A DNA stretch of 64,000 nucleotides, from contig JAESUZ010000756.1 of NCBI GenBank assembly GCA_017311185.1, forward strand, positions 1,116,001 through 1,180,000, given 5' to 3'. Positions within the stretch are counted from its first letter, which is position 1; every line of letters begins with the position of its first letter. Below, piece by piece: positions 23,166-35,524 of this stretch. The notes beneath the pieces are model-generated. The model saw only the letters and a program-made list of their open reading frames with translations, was not told the DNA's origin and ran no database searches. Position numbers and translations under genes: made by a program. This DNA comes from Proteles cristata cristata (taxonomy: Eukaryota; Chordata; Mammalia; Carnivora; Hyaenidae).

Positions 23166-25810
23166 TCTGCCCCACGCTTCTGAACCAACAATCCATCTGT
23201 AGCCAGCCAGAATTTCTTCAATGGATCCCATGAACGCGTAGCCCATTTCTCAAAACTCTTTCCCAAGAGTAATAAAGCGTGTACAGAAGAGTTGAGGAGA
23301 GTGAGGGTAAGCACCGCATTTCAGTCTGCTTGGCACCCCCTCTTGTGAGGGATCAAAGATGACAAACACTCATTCCATCACAGAGAGCTGTCAGTGATGG
23401 CCATCGTGTTCCTCACTGCTACCACGACTTACCCACAAAAAAAGTCACTTCTCTAATAGGGAGCCGTGAGAAACAGGAGAGAAAAAAAAAAAAAAACTAG
23501 AGGGAAGAAAAACAAGAAGTTCAGAGACAAAGAAAAGAGGAAAAGCACTTCTGTATATTTAACATTTTCTTAGTTCCCTAAACTCCATCAACAATGATTC
23601 AAGTGGGAATCTGAAGAGAAGAAAACATAGCTGAGATATCAAAGTAAGCATAATCCATCCAGGGTGGCCCTGCCCAGGCTAGCAGGCATCGCTAGAGAGA
23701 ATTCCAAAGCAAAGGAATGAATCTGGAAGAAGAGACAATTTAGATATGGATTAAAATGACCAGAGGTTGTTCTGCACAGAATGACTTCATCAAATTCTTA
23801 AGCATAATCAGCGACCAGAGTTGTAATGCTTCTGAGCAGGTACTAAGGGCTCTCTGCGATGTGGAAGTGAAAACTGAATTTTCAGGGTTACTCTTCTTTG
23901 ATTTTCCAATCCACCCAACAGGAAGCAAGCTCAAAGAGCAGCCCATTCTTTTGCTGATTTCTAAGAAGACACAGTTAGATCACTCATGATGTAGCAATGA
24001 CCACAGCTGCAGGTAGCATCATTCAGAGACGCCAGGAACCCGTGGGACGCATACAGAGCCACACACCACACATATCTAGTGGCAAAAAGACTGGGTTGGT
24101 GTGTGTGTGATGTGCCCTTTCAGGGGCCATAAGTTTCAGGAAGGTTTGGGGTTCTGATATGCTACTCTTACCTCTTTCACTAAAGGTAACATATGCAAGC
24201 TACTCTCTGAAAGCCTCATGCAATCCTGCTGTAAAGGATCTTTGCCACAAGTATTTTCACCACATAACTCATCCCCCAAAAGGACATAACAAAACACAAA
24301 AACTAAGTAGCAAGTTAAAAAGACTTTATTGCAAGTACAAAATATTTGAGCACATTCAAATTGTATAGTGCAGATTTATGCCAACACTACAAATAACTGA
24401 TTTTATTTTGTGGATTGTACCTAAGCACTTGTCATTATCGTCTTGAAGACTTTTTTTTTTTTTTTTTGCTTGGGTCATCTTCTCATTGCACTTTCTGTTT
24501 TTGCTAAAATTCTCTCCTTCATTAAGAGAGGTGTCGGTTTCCCAACACAAAAATGCGTGTTTTACATTGTGAAAGCCTTCTGGACTGCTATTCATTTTTG
24601 GCTTATGTCATTCATTCGGTGATAAGATATTCCAAAACTCCGCAGGAAACATGTGTTCTAAATTCTGCACCACTGTATAGATCATAACGAGGTCTGAAAT
24701 TTATGAGAGAAAAAATGGGAGCACTATGTCAACAGAGGCAGGAAAGCAGACTGTCAAACAAACCAAACTATCAACCCATTTTTTTTTTTAATCTCTTACG
24801 GCAAACTGCTTCACAGCCAATTATGCACTGAAAATGTTTGCAGCAAAAATGCTTACAGCCAAGATGCTCACAGTGAAAGTACTTAGAACCCTCTGGAACA
24901 CCTCGACCTCTTTCTCCAGACTCACCGTCTGTTGCTCCTTTGCCCACCTTCCAGCAACCAATACCTGCCGATAACTTCCCCACCTGCCATACCTTTGATC
25001 CTGTCACACCTTTGCTCATATTGTTTCCTACCAAGAATAGCCTTACCCAGCCTGGGGAGCCTAGAGAAATCCTCAGAGCACTCAGATTCAGCCTCTCCAC
25101 TCTGCTACTTCTGTATATCATGCCCACATCTGCTCAGCCCTCCTCACACTGCATTGCAATAAATGGTTACACAGATTGTATGCCTGTTAGCCTATGAAAT
25201 CCCTGTAAGCAACATCTAATATATAGGAGCCAGACAGTAAAGCTTCTGAATATATTTAAATGGAATTCAATTCAGTGAATTATACTGGACTGGTTTCATG
25301 GTATCCATAAAATAACTTATGAAATACCTTAAAAGGTGAGCAAATCAGGCCTGATTTGTGTCCCACTATCTGCCCAAACTTCCTACAGACAAGAATAGAT
25401 AATAGAGCAGAAGAAGTATCAAGTTTGGACAAGTCACTTCCAGTTTGCCAGAATTTTCTAAACTACTATCTAAGGGGCCTTAGAATAAGTCCCTCAACAT
25501 GTAAGTAACTGTGTCACTTTTCCTCATTTGAAAATAGGAATAACAATGTTTTCTGTAGCTGAAGAATTGATGGCATTGGATAATGTTTATGAAAAAAAAC
25601 CTAAAAATCCTGAAGCCAGATACTGGTGTTAATCTTTAAGCCTAGTTTAAAATATGTACACAGGAGTCTTCTGATAAATGTACAACAGTGAAGGGTATTT
25701 TAAGTACTATGAAATCCTTGACTCCTCTTTCACGTGCTATATGAAAACTATCAGAAAATCTCATCCACTCCACCTTCAAAATACCTAGCAATCCAAATTC
25801 TTGACATTTA
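23166..25810. other. Intron 1, mostly unique sequence
   Basis: T runs at 24452-24468 and 24779-24790. 24310-24600 on the minus strand ends GCAATAAAGTC, like an mRNA 3' end, but no parent gene was recognised. 25420-25600 has faint MIR words. Confidence 0.5.
24830..24890. repeat. Imperfect 15-bp tandem repeat
   Basis: Successive units AAAATGCTTACAGCC, AAGATGCTCACAGTG and AAAGTACTTAGAACC, with a more decayed unit before them. Confidence 0.6.
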
Positions 25811-25828
25811 AAGAAAGTGTTAATTTTT

Positions 25829-26042
25829 TTTTTAATGTTTTTTTTTTTTATTTATTTCTAGGAGAGAGAGACAGCGTGAGCAGGGGAGGGTCAGAGAGAG
25901 GGGAGTCACAGATCGAAACAGGCTCCAGGCTCTGAGCTGGCAGTCAGCACAGAGCCCGACGCGGGGCTCGAACCCATGAACCGCGAGATCATGACCCAAG
26001 CGAAAGTCGGACGCTTAACCGACTAAGCCACCCAGGCGCCCC
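25829..26042 (-). mobile_element. CAN-SINE, young felid subfamily
   Basis: Flanked by an 18-bp near-perfect target duplication (25811-25828 and 26043-26060). Subfamily marks TCTAGGAGAGAG and GGCAGTCAGCAC are present. Confidence 0.95.
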
Positions 26043-26249
26043 AAGAAAGTGTTAATTTTTAAAAATTAATTAGGTGGTTGTGTTTTTTAAATAGTCATCA
26101 TCTTCTAGGAATAAAAAAGAAATATTTACAAATAAAATATAATTGTCAAAGCTGGGTATGGAGTACACGAAGGGCCGTTATATTATCCCATTCCTGTAAG
26201 TGTTTAGAAACTTGCACGATAAAAGTCGGATCAGTTATTCTCCTTTCTA

Positions 26250-26665
26250 AACCCTCTTTTGGCTCTCCATCCCGCTGAGTAAAAGCCAGAGTCCTGAGGA
26301 CGGTCTGCAGAGACTCTACTCACTCTGACCCCCAGCCTCCTCCCATACTCACCTTCAACTTCTTACTCTACTCCAATCACCCTGGCCTCTCTGACTTTTA
26401 TACACCAGACATGCTGCTGCCTCAGGGCCTTTTCACGGCTGTGATCTCAGCCTGAAATGCTTTTGGCTGGGATATCCTTTTGGTACCATTCCCTTCCCTA
26501 TTTCAAATCTTTGCTTCAATGTCACCTCCACAATGGAACCTTTACTGGTTTCTCTGATTGTTTACTCGTCTACTCTCAGTGCCTAGAACAGTGCCTGACA
26601 TACAGTAGCTGGTCAATAAATATTTGTTGAATGAACAAATGAATGAATGAATGAGCAAACTGGGT
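26250..26665 (+). mobile_element. LINE L2 3' end
   Basis: CTCAGGGCCTTTTCACGGCT, TGTCACCTCCACAATGGAAC and CTAGAACAGTGCCTGACATAC, then CAATAAATATTTGTTGAATG and GAAT repeats, match the L2 3' end well. Confidence 0.85.
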
Positions 26666-26750
26666 TAGCCGGCTATCCAGTGAGCCTAGGTGGAGATTTC
26701 ACAATATCATCATAGTGAGTTAGAGCCTGTCAGCAGGCTGCATTGATCAT

Positions 26751-26972
26751 ATTATTTTATTTTTTTTTATGTTTTATTTATTTCTAGGAGAGAGAGAGAG
26801 ACAGCGTGAGCAGGGGAGGGTCAGAGAGAGAGGGAGTCACAGACTGAAACAGGCTCCAGGCTCTGAGCTGGCAGTCAGCACAGAGCCCGACGCGGGGCTC
26901 GAACCCACGAACCGCGAGATCATGACCTAAGCGAAAGTCGGGCGCTTAACCGACTAAGCCACCCAGGCGCCC
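26751..26972 (-). mobile_element. CAN-SINE, young felid subfamily
   Basis: Perfect target duplication CTGCATTGATCAT at 26738-26750 and 26973-26985. Nearly identical in body to the copy at 25829. Confidence 0.95.
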
Positions 26973-27079
26973 CTGCATTGATCATTTTAAACCCAATGCC
27001 AAACAGGGATTTCAAAGGTCCAACGTGGTGCCCAGGAAGTGAGCAAAGTACATACAGTGATGTTTTCTAGAGCCTGAGA

Positions 27080-27470
27080 CTGAAGTAGTTAGAACACCCA
27101 CCTGATCCCTGAGCTGAGCCTGAACTCCACCAAGAGCTGGCCACCACCATCCGCTACCTGATGAACCCGATGTGCACCTGGGCATCCCACCATCCCACAC
27201 CTTCCAGAACATCATGACGTTCTTGAAGACCAAACTCAGGCATTACAGACGGATCAGCAAGGTCCCCCCCCTGGTGTCTCACCACTGTGGAGGCCACCAT
27301 GTGAAGTCTGAACCACTGACCCCCCCACACACACACCCAGCTGAGAAGAAGGCACAGCTGGAGTTCCCGAGTCACAACAACCCTCTAGAATGGAGATGCT
27401 GGAGAAGTCTGCCCAGGATTTAACAGAATTTGTTTTTAAAAAGCTTGGTTCATTTGCATAATCAAAAAAA
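27080..27470 (+). pseudogene. Possible decayed processed pseudogene fragment, parent unknown
   Basis: An uncommonly codon-like, GC-richer stretch in AT-rich intron. Allowing one frame change near 27165, it reads ELATTIRYLMNP followed by HLGIPPSHTFQNIMTFLKTK, then an 83-residue open frame that loses meaning after about 27290. An A-rich run is present at 27463. I do not recognise the parent protein. It has no start codon context or promoter and could be a chance open stretch. Confidence 0.3.
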
Positions 27471-29186
27471 AAGTTGTGAATTGAAGTTATATTATTTGAG
27501 AGAAACTTTCAGTTGATTTTTTAAAGAATCTGATCTTGGAAATGGAATTACTAAATGCCATGAAACGGAGGGGCAGGGGGCGGGGGGGAGGGGGAACAGC
27601 TGCTTTGTTACTCCTTGGAAACATCAGGGCCTCAGGCTTCCCAGCATGGGCTGGCATATTATAGCTTCTGCATCTATAGTTGCTTCTTGTTTCTGGACAG
27701 CAGCCTCTAGTGTTCCCTCCAGTTAATGTAGTTTTGTCTAGACGGCAAAGTCAGAAGCAACCTGAAATCTCTGGAGATCAGGACCCAGCTTACCAGTCTC
27801 TACCCCACTCACTCCACCTTCGTACAAGACTTGGCCCTGGTCAGAGGAGAATCAACATTACATATCTTTATCGTCCTTTTAAGTGGCATTTACAGCTTTT
27901 TATATTTACCCTTGCAGAATTCTTCCTGATTCTTCTGCTATAGTTCTGCAAGGTATAAGTCTGCTATGAAGCTAAAAACAAAGAACCAAACAAACCAACC
28001 TTTGATTCACTACCTTCCCCTCCACAGTACTCTGCCCAAGCCTGGCTCACATCCAGTTGGGACAAAATCACTCAGCTGTTAGCCAGTGGCCTCAGCTGCC
28101 ACCAGCTAAAGGCACTAGTTTCCTGAGCAGCTGAGGACGCTGGAGCAAACCCTTCTGGCCTTGTTCAACTCTTACCTCCCCGCTACGTCTTGGGGTAGGA
28201 CTCTGGGAGTTCTTCATAGTCCTTGGGTTGGGAGGCAGTAAAAGGAAATATTTCCAAGGACTTGGAAAATCTCACTCACATTCCATTCCCTGTGGTCTCA
28301 GTCGAAAGGCGTTAGGGACTTTCCCCCCAGAAAATTATACACATAAGGCTATCTGAACTATATTCAGAAGATCATTGGAGAATTTCTTATACCACTCCTT
28401 TTTCACCCCATAGCCTTGATTCTTTTGCACTCTTCCTTGAACCCATGCATTGGAGGTCCCCCGTGCCATATACCATCCCCATAAACCCCCACCTAGCCTT
28501 CCAAGCCACCATTGCCAAGCTCAAGTTCTCTGCTATCAAGCCTGCCACCCCCATGTGCTGCACACCAAGAGGTGAAGAAGGGGAAACACAGATCTATTTA
28601 ATATGTCGTCTAGATAGGAGTGCTGCTTTCTTCTTCTAAATCTTTCACACTCTAGAAAAGAGCATTCCAGAGAATTAGTTTTCTAAACTATTTTCTGAAA
28701 TCTAATCATGATGCAAAAATATGAGAATTTCTCCCAAGACATCCAAGACCAGTGTTGTTTCTGTAGCATTCCTACGTTACTCCACAAAAGCTACCGCCAT
28801 AGTTCTGGCCACAAGGTCTCCTTTCACCAGATCCTACTTCTTGATTTTCTCTTCATGCAGAACTGTAATCTTGTAATATTAACATTGTAATATTTGCCCT
28901 TGTACTTCATCTAGTTTTTCAGGTGATACAATGATCACCTATGTCATTCTGTGTTTACTCCAGACCCTCTATCCTTAATTACAATTAATGACAGTAACAA
29001 AAATAAGGGTGCAAAGTCTGTATCGGCCTGCTTCCTTTCCTGTTAAGGAAAAGACAGGCAGGTATTTGTGTACTTGCTAGAAGGGAGAGTCATAAAAAAT
29101 AACCTTCAGGCTTCAAAAACGAAACACAGTAAACAGGAAGGCAACACCACTATGCCTGCCAGGTTTAACCAATAAAAATGCAAGAT
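27471..29186. other. Intron 1, unique sequence
   Basis: G-rich tract at 27568, otherwise no repeat or gene recognised. Confidence 0.6.
27568..27594 (+). repeat. G-rich tract (G-quadruplex candidate)
   Basis: Four or more G runs of at least four bases separated by one or two bases. Confidence 0.8.
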
Positions 29187-29325
29187 GCCCAGCTCAGTTG
29201 AATTGCAGATCAACAACAAAGAATTTTTTAGTGTAAGATCGCATAGGACACAGTTATGCCTAAAATTTTGTATTATTTATTTGAGACTAAAAGTTACCGG
29301 CACATCCCATATTTTGTTTGGCAAT
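29187..29325. repeat. Imperfect palindromic fossil DNA element
   Basis: Left arm GATGCCCAGCTCAGTTGAAT ... AATTTTTTAGTGTAAG pairs with right arm TTATGCCTAAAATTTTG ... GTTACCGGCACATC when reversed. It resembles a known palindromic mammalian MER element; the name was not recalled. Confidence 0.6.
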
Positions 29326-30330
29326 CTCAAATATAATGCTTTTCAGAGAGGACAACAGAGATCCACAAATCCGGCAGAAATTACAGAGTTGAGTTCAGGA
29401 CAGCAGGGAAGGCTAATCATAACAGGCTTAACCATGCTTTTCTCATCAAGAGACAAAAGCCGATTTTAAACAAAATTAGGCAGGCTGAAGAAGCATTAAG
29501 TCTTGGGCCAATGGGATATCACATTAAATTAATGTTCACCCATTTACTAAAATTGCCTAGGAAGTTAAAAGACTAATAATGCACCTTCTGATTCATGCAG
29601 CTTCGGTCATTCACAGGTAAGCACTATGTAGAAAAGTCCCGTGAGGCATGTGGCTTTAATAGACCTTTCCCACTTTCTGTCTTCCTGCGGTCTCTCTCCC
29701 TTGTGTAGATCCAATTAGTAAGTTTTAGCCTAGATTCTGAGGGGATTAAAGTGATCATCTTCTGAGGAGAAATACTGACTGCAAAAAAGTCACCACTGAC
29801 CTAATCATCATTTCTAGGTGTCACATCACATGTCCATAAGAAGCCACCAGAACACAGATTGCAGGGCAAACGCCTCTCAGAATATCACTGTGGTAGCTTG
29901 GTTTCCAACTTTTTAGTGGAAATCATTTTGCTGACAGCATATTGGTGGCACTTTCAGAACTGGAAGTAAATATATTTTGGTCTACAATTTTTCACAAAAC
30001 AGAAAAAAGAAGGGCAACCTGAAAAAGTCTATAGTAACTTCTATCACCTCAAATTCTTTTTCTTTCATATATATCTACACCACAAAATGTTAGTAAAAAC
30101 AGATTTAATTTCTACATGGTTCCCTTCACAGTGCTATGAATGACAAGATTAATATCTCCTTTCTATATATTTTACCTGCAAGTCTAAACCATTAAAGAGC
30201 TGTTAAAATTCATTAACAGTTCAATAACATAAACATTAACAGTTCAATAACAGTTTCAATAAAATTGAAAGTGAAAAAGTCTATAGTTTCGTTTAATTAT
30301 AAATCCTCTCCTGACAAATATAAATTTCTA
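29326..30330. other. Intron 1, unique AT-rich sequence
   Basis: No repeat recognised except the short tandem at 30211. Confidence 0.6.
30211..30256 (+). repeat. 23-bp tandem duplication
   Basis: CATTAACAGTTCAATAACA occurs at 30211-30229 and again at 30234-30252, with a third partial copy after it. Confidence 0.88.
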
Positions 30331-30346
30331 TAGAATAAATGATGTC

Positions 30347-30571
30347 GGGGGCGCCTGGCTGGCTTAGCTGGTTAAGCGTCCGACTTTCGCTTAGGTCATG
30401 ATCTCGCGGTTCGTGGGTTCCATCCCCGCGTCGGGCTCTGTGCTGACTGCCAGCTCAGAGCCTGGAGCCTGTTTCAGTCTGTGACTCCCTCTCTCTCTGA
30501 CCCTCCCCTGCTCACGCTGTCTCTCTCTCTCCTAGAAATAAATAAAACATTTAAAAAAAATTTTTTTTAAA
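30347..30571 (+). mobile_element. CAN-SINE, young felid subfamily
   Basis: Perfect 15-bp target duplication AGAATAAATGATGTC at 30332-30346 and 30572-30586; body nearly identical to other young copies. Antisense to ESR1. Confidence 0.96.
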
Positions 30572-30586
30572 AGAATAAATGATGTC

Positions 30587-31184
30587 AAATGATCTTGGTT
30601 TCGTGCAGTTATAACCCACTGGCCATACGTGCCCTTCGTTAACACATTTATCAGGAACATGAATCAGACTTAGGACATGTGGCTCCATCAGTTGCCATTC
30701 TTATTAAACTTACATTTCATTTCCTGGAACAATATGAAACTACAAAGGGAAACATTTAATAGTAAACAGTATACAACGAACGTTGGGTTTGCTAATTAGC
30801 TGCAAAGAAAATGCATGTTTTTCAATAGAGGACCATGTTTAAAAAAAATTATATCATAACCTGGCTTCTGGGTCAAGCACAGATTGAGCTTTTTCTTTTT
30901 TAATTTTGCCAATACTAAGGTGAAATATCTATTAAGAAATAATGCAAGTTCCATTTTCACATTCGTAATTGTGAAATAAAAATAGCACCCAACTGCCTTA
31001 GAAATCTGAAAAGAGTCAATGTAAGTTTCTAGAGAAATCTAGCCCTTCCTGTTAAGCCCTGAAAACTGAAAAAAAGAAAACAGGAAAGAAAATCTTCAAT
31101 CAAAAGGAAATAAGATATAGTTATTAAAACTGAGAAGACATGATCTACACGTAAGTACAGGAAATAAACGTCTACTAGTGTCTT
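30587..31184. other. Intron 1, unique AT-rich sequence
   Basis: No feature recognised. Confidence 0.6.
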
Positions 31185-31207
31185 AAAACTGATGTGCCAA
31201 ATCAAGG

Positions 31208-31350
31208 GGCACCTGGTGGCTCAGTCAGGTAAGCGTCCAACTCCTGAGCTCAGCTCAAGTCATGATCTCAGGGTCCTGAGTTCAAGCCCTATGGAGGGCT
31301 CCAAACTGGGTGTGACACCTACTTAAAAAAAAAAAAAAATTACAAGAAAC
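31208..31350 (+). mobile_element. Old, short CAN-SINE
   Basis: Head GGGCACCTGGTGGCTCAG but a body different from the felid type, ending ACTTAAAAA. Diverged flanking duplications at 31185-31207 and 31351-31373 show its age. Confidence 0.82.
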
Positions 31351-32057
31351 AAAACTGAAGTGGCAAACCAAGGTTATAAATTCTCACTTGGGCCATATAC
31401 CAATTAAACAGATGGCCTGTCCAGACAGGCAGGGCTGGTACACTCACTTCTGCCATCATTAGAGTTCTGCAGCAATCAGTATCAGGTATTCCTTCATTCC
31501 ATTCTGCTTAAGCTTCCATGCTCCACACTAGCCCTTGGTGAAGGGAGGCTGGTCACACCTCCATGCATTAAGTATGAAGTCACTGGCTTGAAGCACCATG
31601 AGTTCTCTGCCTGCACTGATATTGTGGGGGAGCCCCTTCCCCTCTCTAGATTTTAACTGCTTTGCTTGGAAAATAAAGAGGTAGGAAGACCTCATGCTTA
31701 AGACCTCTCCAAGGTTTAACGTACTGTAATTTCATGAATTTTTCTGTGTAAAAAGAGGACTGAATCAAATGAACACTACTTGTGCCCAGATTTAAAAGTC
31801 TTCAGTGGGTTTCACATACAGAGAAAAGTATTAGATTGCTGTCAGGAATTCTTTGTAGGATTTTGTTCAATGGCTCCTTCTGATACCAGAAGGGAAAACC
31901 ATCCCTCTGCTTAATGGAAAAAGAAAAAAACAATGTTGAAACATGCTTTTAGCAAGCATCATAAAAATAGCCATTTCCCATAAAACTAAAAGAAGCAACC
32001 TGGGGACATAATCTAAGATTAAAGCATTGTCACAACTAACTATAAAAATAGCACAAG

Positions 32058-32136
32058 GCTCTCTCTCTGCCCCTCCCCTTCTCACACTGTGTCTCTGTCT
32101 CTCAAAAGTATATAAACACTAAAAAATTTTAAAAAT
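32058..32136 (+). mobile_element. CAN-SINE, severely 5' truncated
   Basis: Only the CT-rich part and tail remain (CTCTCTCTCTGCCCCTCCCC to CTCAAAAGTATATAAACAC). Flanking duplications of AAATAGCACAAGG type support one insertion. Confidence 0.82.
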
Positions 32137-32284
32137 AAATAGTACAAGGAATTAACAAACCAACTGCCAAATAAATCAGTCAGTGACAGAAAACATCCTA
32201 TCAATTTTTCTGCGTACTCTAGACGGTGAAACTTGAACTCCAAAGTCCAGCTTTTAGACTTAGAATCCCTAACCTTCCCTTACT

Positions 32285-32445
32285 GAATTATTACTGGCTG
32301 TGTGACTTGGGCAAGTCACCTCCCCTCTCTCGGTCTTAGTTCTGTTGTCCATAAGCTAAGAATAATAACAGTACCAGCCTCTTGTGCTTGGTATAAGGAT
32401 ACCTATGAGATCTTCCATTTAAAGCTTTCAGCAAGGTCGCTGGTG
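32285..32445 (+). mobile_element. MIR
   Basis: GGCTGTGTGACTTGGGCAAG, CACCTCCCCTCTCTCGGTCT and AGAATAATAACAGTACCAGC are clear MIR core words. Confidence 0.85.
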
Positions 32446-33109
32446 CACTACACTCAAAGGAAACTAGCCATGGCTATTATTCAAGTTATTTCTCTGATTC
32501 TTAACAATTTACCTTTATTTGCTTAATTCAACAGTTTGGCTCTATAAATTATTAAGCAGTTATTCTGTCAAACGAACTGGGCTAGAAATGTAGGACGGAT
32601 CAGGCTACAAGACCCGTAATCTCTTTACAGCCTCACCTGCCCTTCTCTGCCTGGCTAACTCCTCTTTCCATCAAACCTTTTGGACCTCTGCATTTATAGA
32701 AGGGGGTTTTCCCTTGGGTTAAGGGCCCCTCCACAGTCTGCTGGTCTCTTCTCTGTGACAATTCTTATTCCACTGTTTTTTAATTGTTTACACATTCATC
32801 CTCTCTCTCTTACCGCCCATAAGCAACTTGACAATAGATTTGGTATCCAATATCTACAGCTACCATAGAAGTCAGTACCTGATCAACATTTAATAAAGCT
32901 TGCCAGAAAAAAAAAAAACTTGCCAAGTGAGTGAATATATCCATTAATATATAAATTCTATTAAGTTACTCTAACTTATAAAATTAATAAAATCCATAGA
33001 CAAATTTAGATACAACCATAATGAAAGGCTTTCTATGGGGATTTGCATCATAGAAGGACCAAAAAAAAAAAAAAGGGGGTGCTATGTGCACCAATAACAT
33101 GTGAGAGAA

Positions 33110-33530
33110 TGCCAGGTGGAAAACCCAGCTGGTAGGGGCGACATTTGAGCTGAACCTTGACTTTGGGTTAACAGAAATGGGACCAGATGAAAGAAAGGTA
33201 CACACTAGAGATGGAAGTAACTGTGAGGAAGTGGGAAAGTGCCATTTAAATATGGTTTTGAACAGGAGCTTCGTGGATGAGAGGAGATTAGCCAGAATCA
33301 AATTACAAGGGCTTTGAATACCACACTATGGAGTATGCATGTGTTCTGTGACTGGGCAGAAGCCACTGGAGGGTTTTGAGCAGAGGAAGGATCAAGTCAA
33401 GTACACACTTGGGTAGTAAGCTCAGGTAGCAAATTGGAAAATCAATCAGAGTGTGAAAGCTTGAAAGCTGAAAAGCCAATCGGGAACCTACTGCAGCGAT
33501 AACAGATTGCTGGCCATGGCGGCAAACGAG
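33110..33530 (+). repeat. Ancient mammalian repeat, second copy of unassigned family
   Basis: GACATTTGAGCTGAACCTTG, GGCTTTGAATACCACACTAT and CCACTGGAGGGTTTTGAGCA belong to the same old family as 4900-5310. Confidence 0.5.
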
Positions 33531-34146
33531 AGAATGACATGAGAGACACCAGAGAAGAAACTTCTTGTCTGTGTGCTTTCAGATGTTCTAAATGACTGGC
33601 GCTGCATTTCTGTGCCCTACAGCTGTCCGATACAGAAACGCTAGAACCTGTGAACACTTCTCCAAGTTACCTGATAACTTCGCTAGTCATTTCCAAGGTC
33701 AAACACAGACTTCTTAGAAAAGCACCTTTGGTTTCATAGGTCACAAATGCTGAGCACCAGAAACAAAGAACAAGGAACCAGAAAGCCCCACATCATTGGG
33801 GTGATAGTCCCCCATCATTTGGGGCCTAGAACTTGCACAGCAAGTCAAGTCATGTAGGCCATCGAGGAGACTCATGTTCACTACTAACCCGAGGAGTTAC
33901 ATTAAACACGTGCTGAGACTTCGAGCATTTGCTTTTAACTGATGACTCTGGGAAGTCACATGAGGAAACAGGCAGCGGTGAGAACTGAACAGCGTGGGAA
34001 AGCCTCACCAAACTGCACCCTGGGCATTCACATCGAGGTGGAGTGCCTGGATACCACTCACTTCCCTTACACACAAGTGAGTTTTCTAAAATGCAAAAGA
34101 GGCAGGGGGAGTGAAGGAAGGAAGCATTAAACACTGCATCCATTAT

Positions 34147-34350
34147 GGGGCACCTGGGTGGCTCAATCGGTTAAGCATCTGACTTCAGCTCAGGTCATGA
34201 TCTCTCCATGAGTTTGAGCCCTACATCGGACTCTGTGCTGACAGTTCAGAGGCTGGAGCCTGCTTCGGAGTCTGTGTCTCTCTCTCTCTGCCCCTCCTCC
34301 ACTCATGCTCTGTCTCTGTCTCTCAAAAAATAAATAATAATACATTTTTA
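34147..34350 (+). mobile_element. CAN-SINE
   Basis: GGGGCACCTGGGTGGCTCAA head through CTCTCTCTCTGCCCCTCC to the AAATAAATAATAATAC tail. Confidence 0.92.
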
Positions 34351-35524
34351 AATGTTTTTAATTAAAAACAATTGCACACATTTTATTTGCTGAAAAAATT
34401 CTGCAAATACTTCATGATAAAAAAAGAGTACACGAAGGGAGCTTTAACTCAGTCCTCCACATCAAAGACTCTAGGGAACGTTCTAAATGTGCACCTGGAA
34501 ATGTAGTGCAATCAATTAACTGTACTGATATTTAGAGGGTTAAACTGTATAAACAATGCTAGAGTCTGGTGTGTGGCAACTATCAGAAGAGTTCAAGGAA
34601 GGAGAACTCTTGCAGGGGTGAGACAGGTTAGGGGGCAGGAGAGGTCTAAGGGTTTTAATTACCATCAATTATCTAAATCCTGAACAAAACCCTACATCAC
34701 GCAGGCTACCTGGCATAGGTGTGTGCGTGGTTCCTAATTTCGTTTTCACCTTCTGTGGCAGAAGCCTGCAGCCTCGTAGTCTTCTTCAATTTACTCGCTT
34801 TGCGTCTAGTCAGCATCCAATGCACCTGCCCGCTTCAAGCATCATTTTGGAAAGACGATGAGTAGAAATTCACGCTATGTCCATCCTTCTCCCTTAGCGC
34901 CTCTTTTTACCCTCTGCTTCTGAGACCCATGTGGCTGGATGAACTGAAGATTGGAAGCGAGGCCGACTCGAGTTTCAATGGTTCTCCCCGGCCCAGCATG
35001 GCAAAATCACCTGGCTGATTCTGTAATCGTCCTTGATTCTAACACACAGCCACGGTTGGAAATTCACTTTTGCAGAGGCACTATAATGTCAGTTTCCGTC
35101 CCTCTCCCTTCTCCGTGTTCCTGTTTTCCAAATCACAGAGAAGTGCCTTCCTTGCCCTCTATACATCAGAGCCTCTCTGCAAACTACTTACCACATTTTC
35201 AACTCCTTCCCTCTCTGGGACTGGTCCAGCCCACAGTGCCTAATGCCCCTCACTTTTTTTTATTGATAGACTTATTTTTACTTATCTGGAGTTTATTACA
35301 ATTGCTTTGTTTTGTTTTTCTAGAATACCACTTGGCATATATTAAGCATTCCAAGAAATATTAGCTTCTTGCTTACTTTAGGTTGTAGAGTTTAGCTTCT
35401 AATACAATAAGGTATTAAAGCTGGACCCTGGAAGGCAAAATAAACAAATACAGGGAAGTCACAAATAGTCCAGAGTCCTAAGCCCTCATAGTCACCTTCT
35501 TCAGTATAAAGTTGTCAGTTCCCT

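Larger units (their letters stand above)
31374..34146. other. Intron 1, mixed
   Basis: Outside the SINE piece, MIR and old repeat listed, sequence at 31374-32040, 32450-33100 and 33530-34146 is unassigned. A runs at 32908 and 33061. Confidence 0.55.

Noticed and set aside
24310..24600. Minus-strand stretch ending in GCAATAAAGTC, like an mRNA 3' end
   Set aside because: No parent gene recognised, no poly-A tract after the signal and no target duplication found, so a processed pseudogene is not supported.
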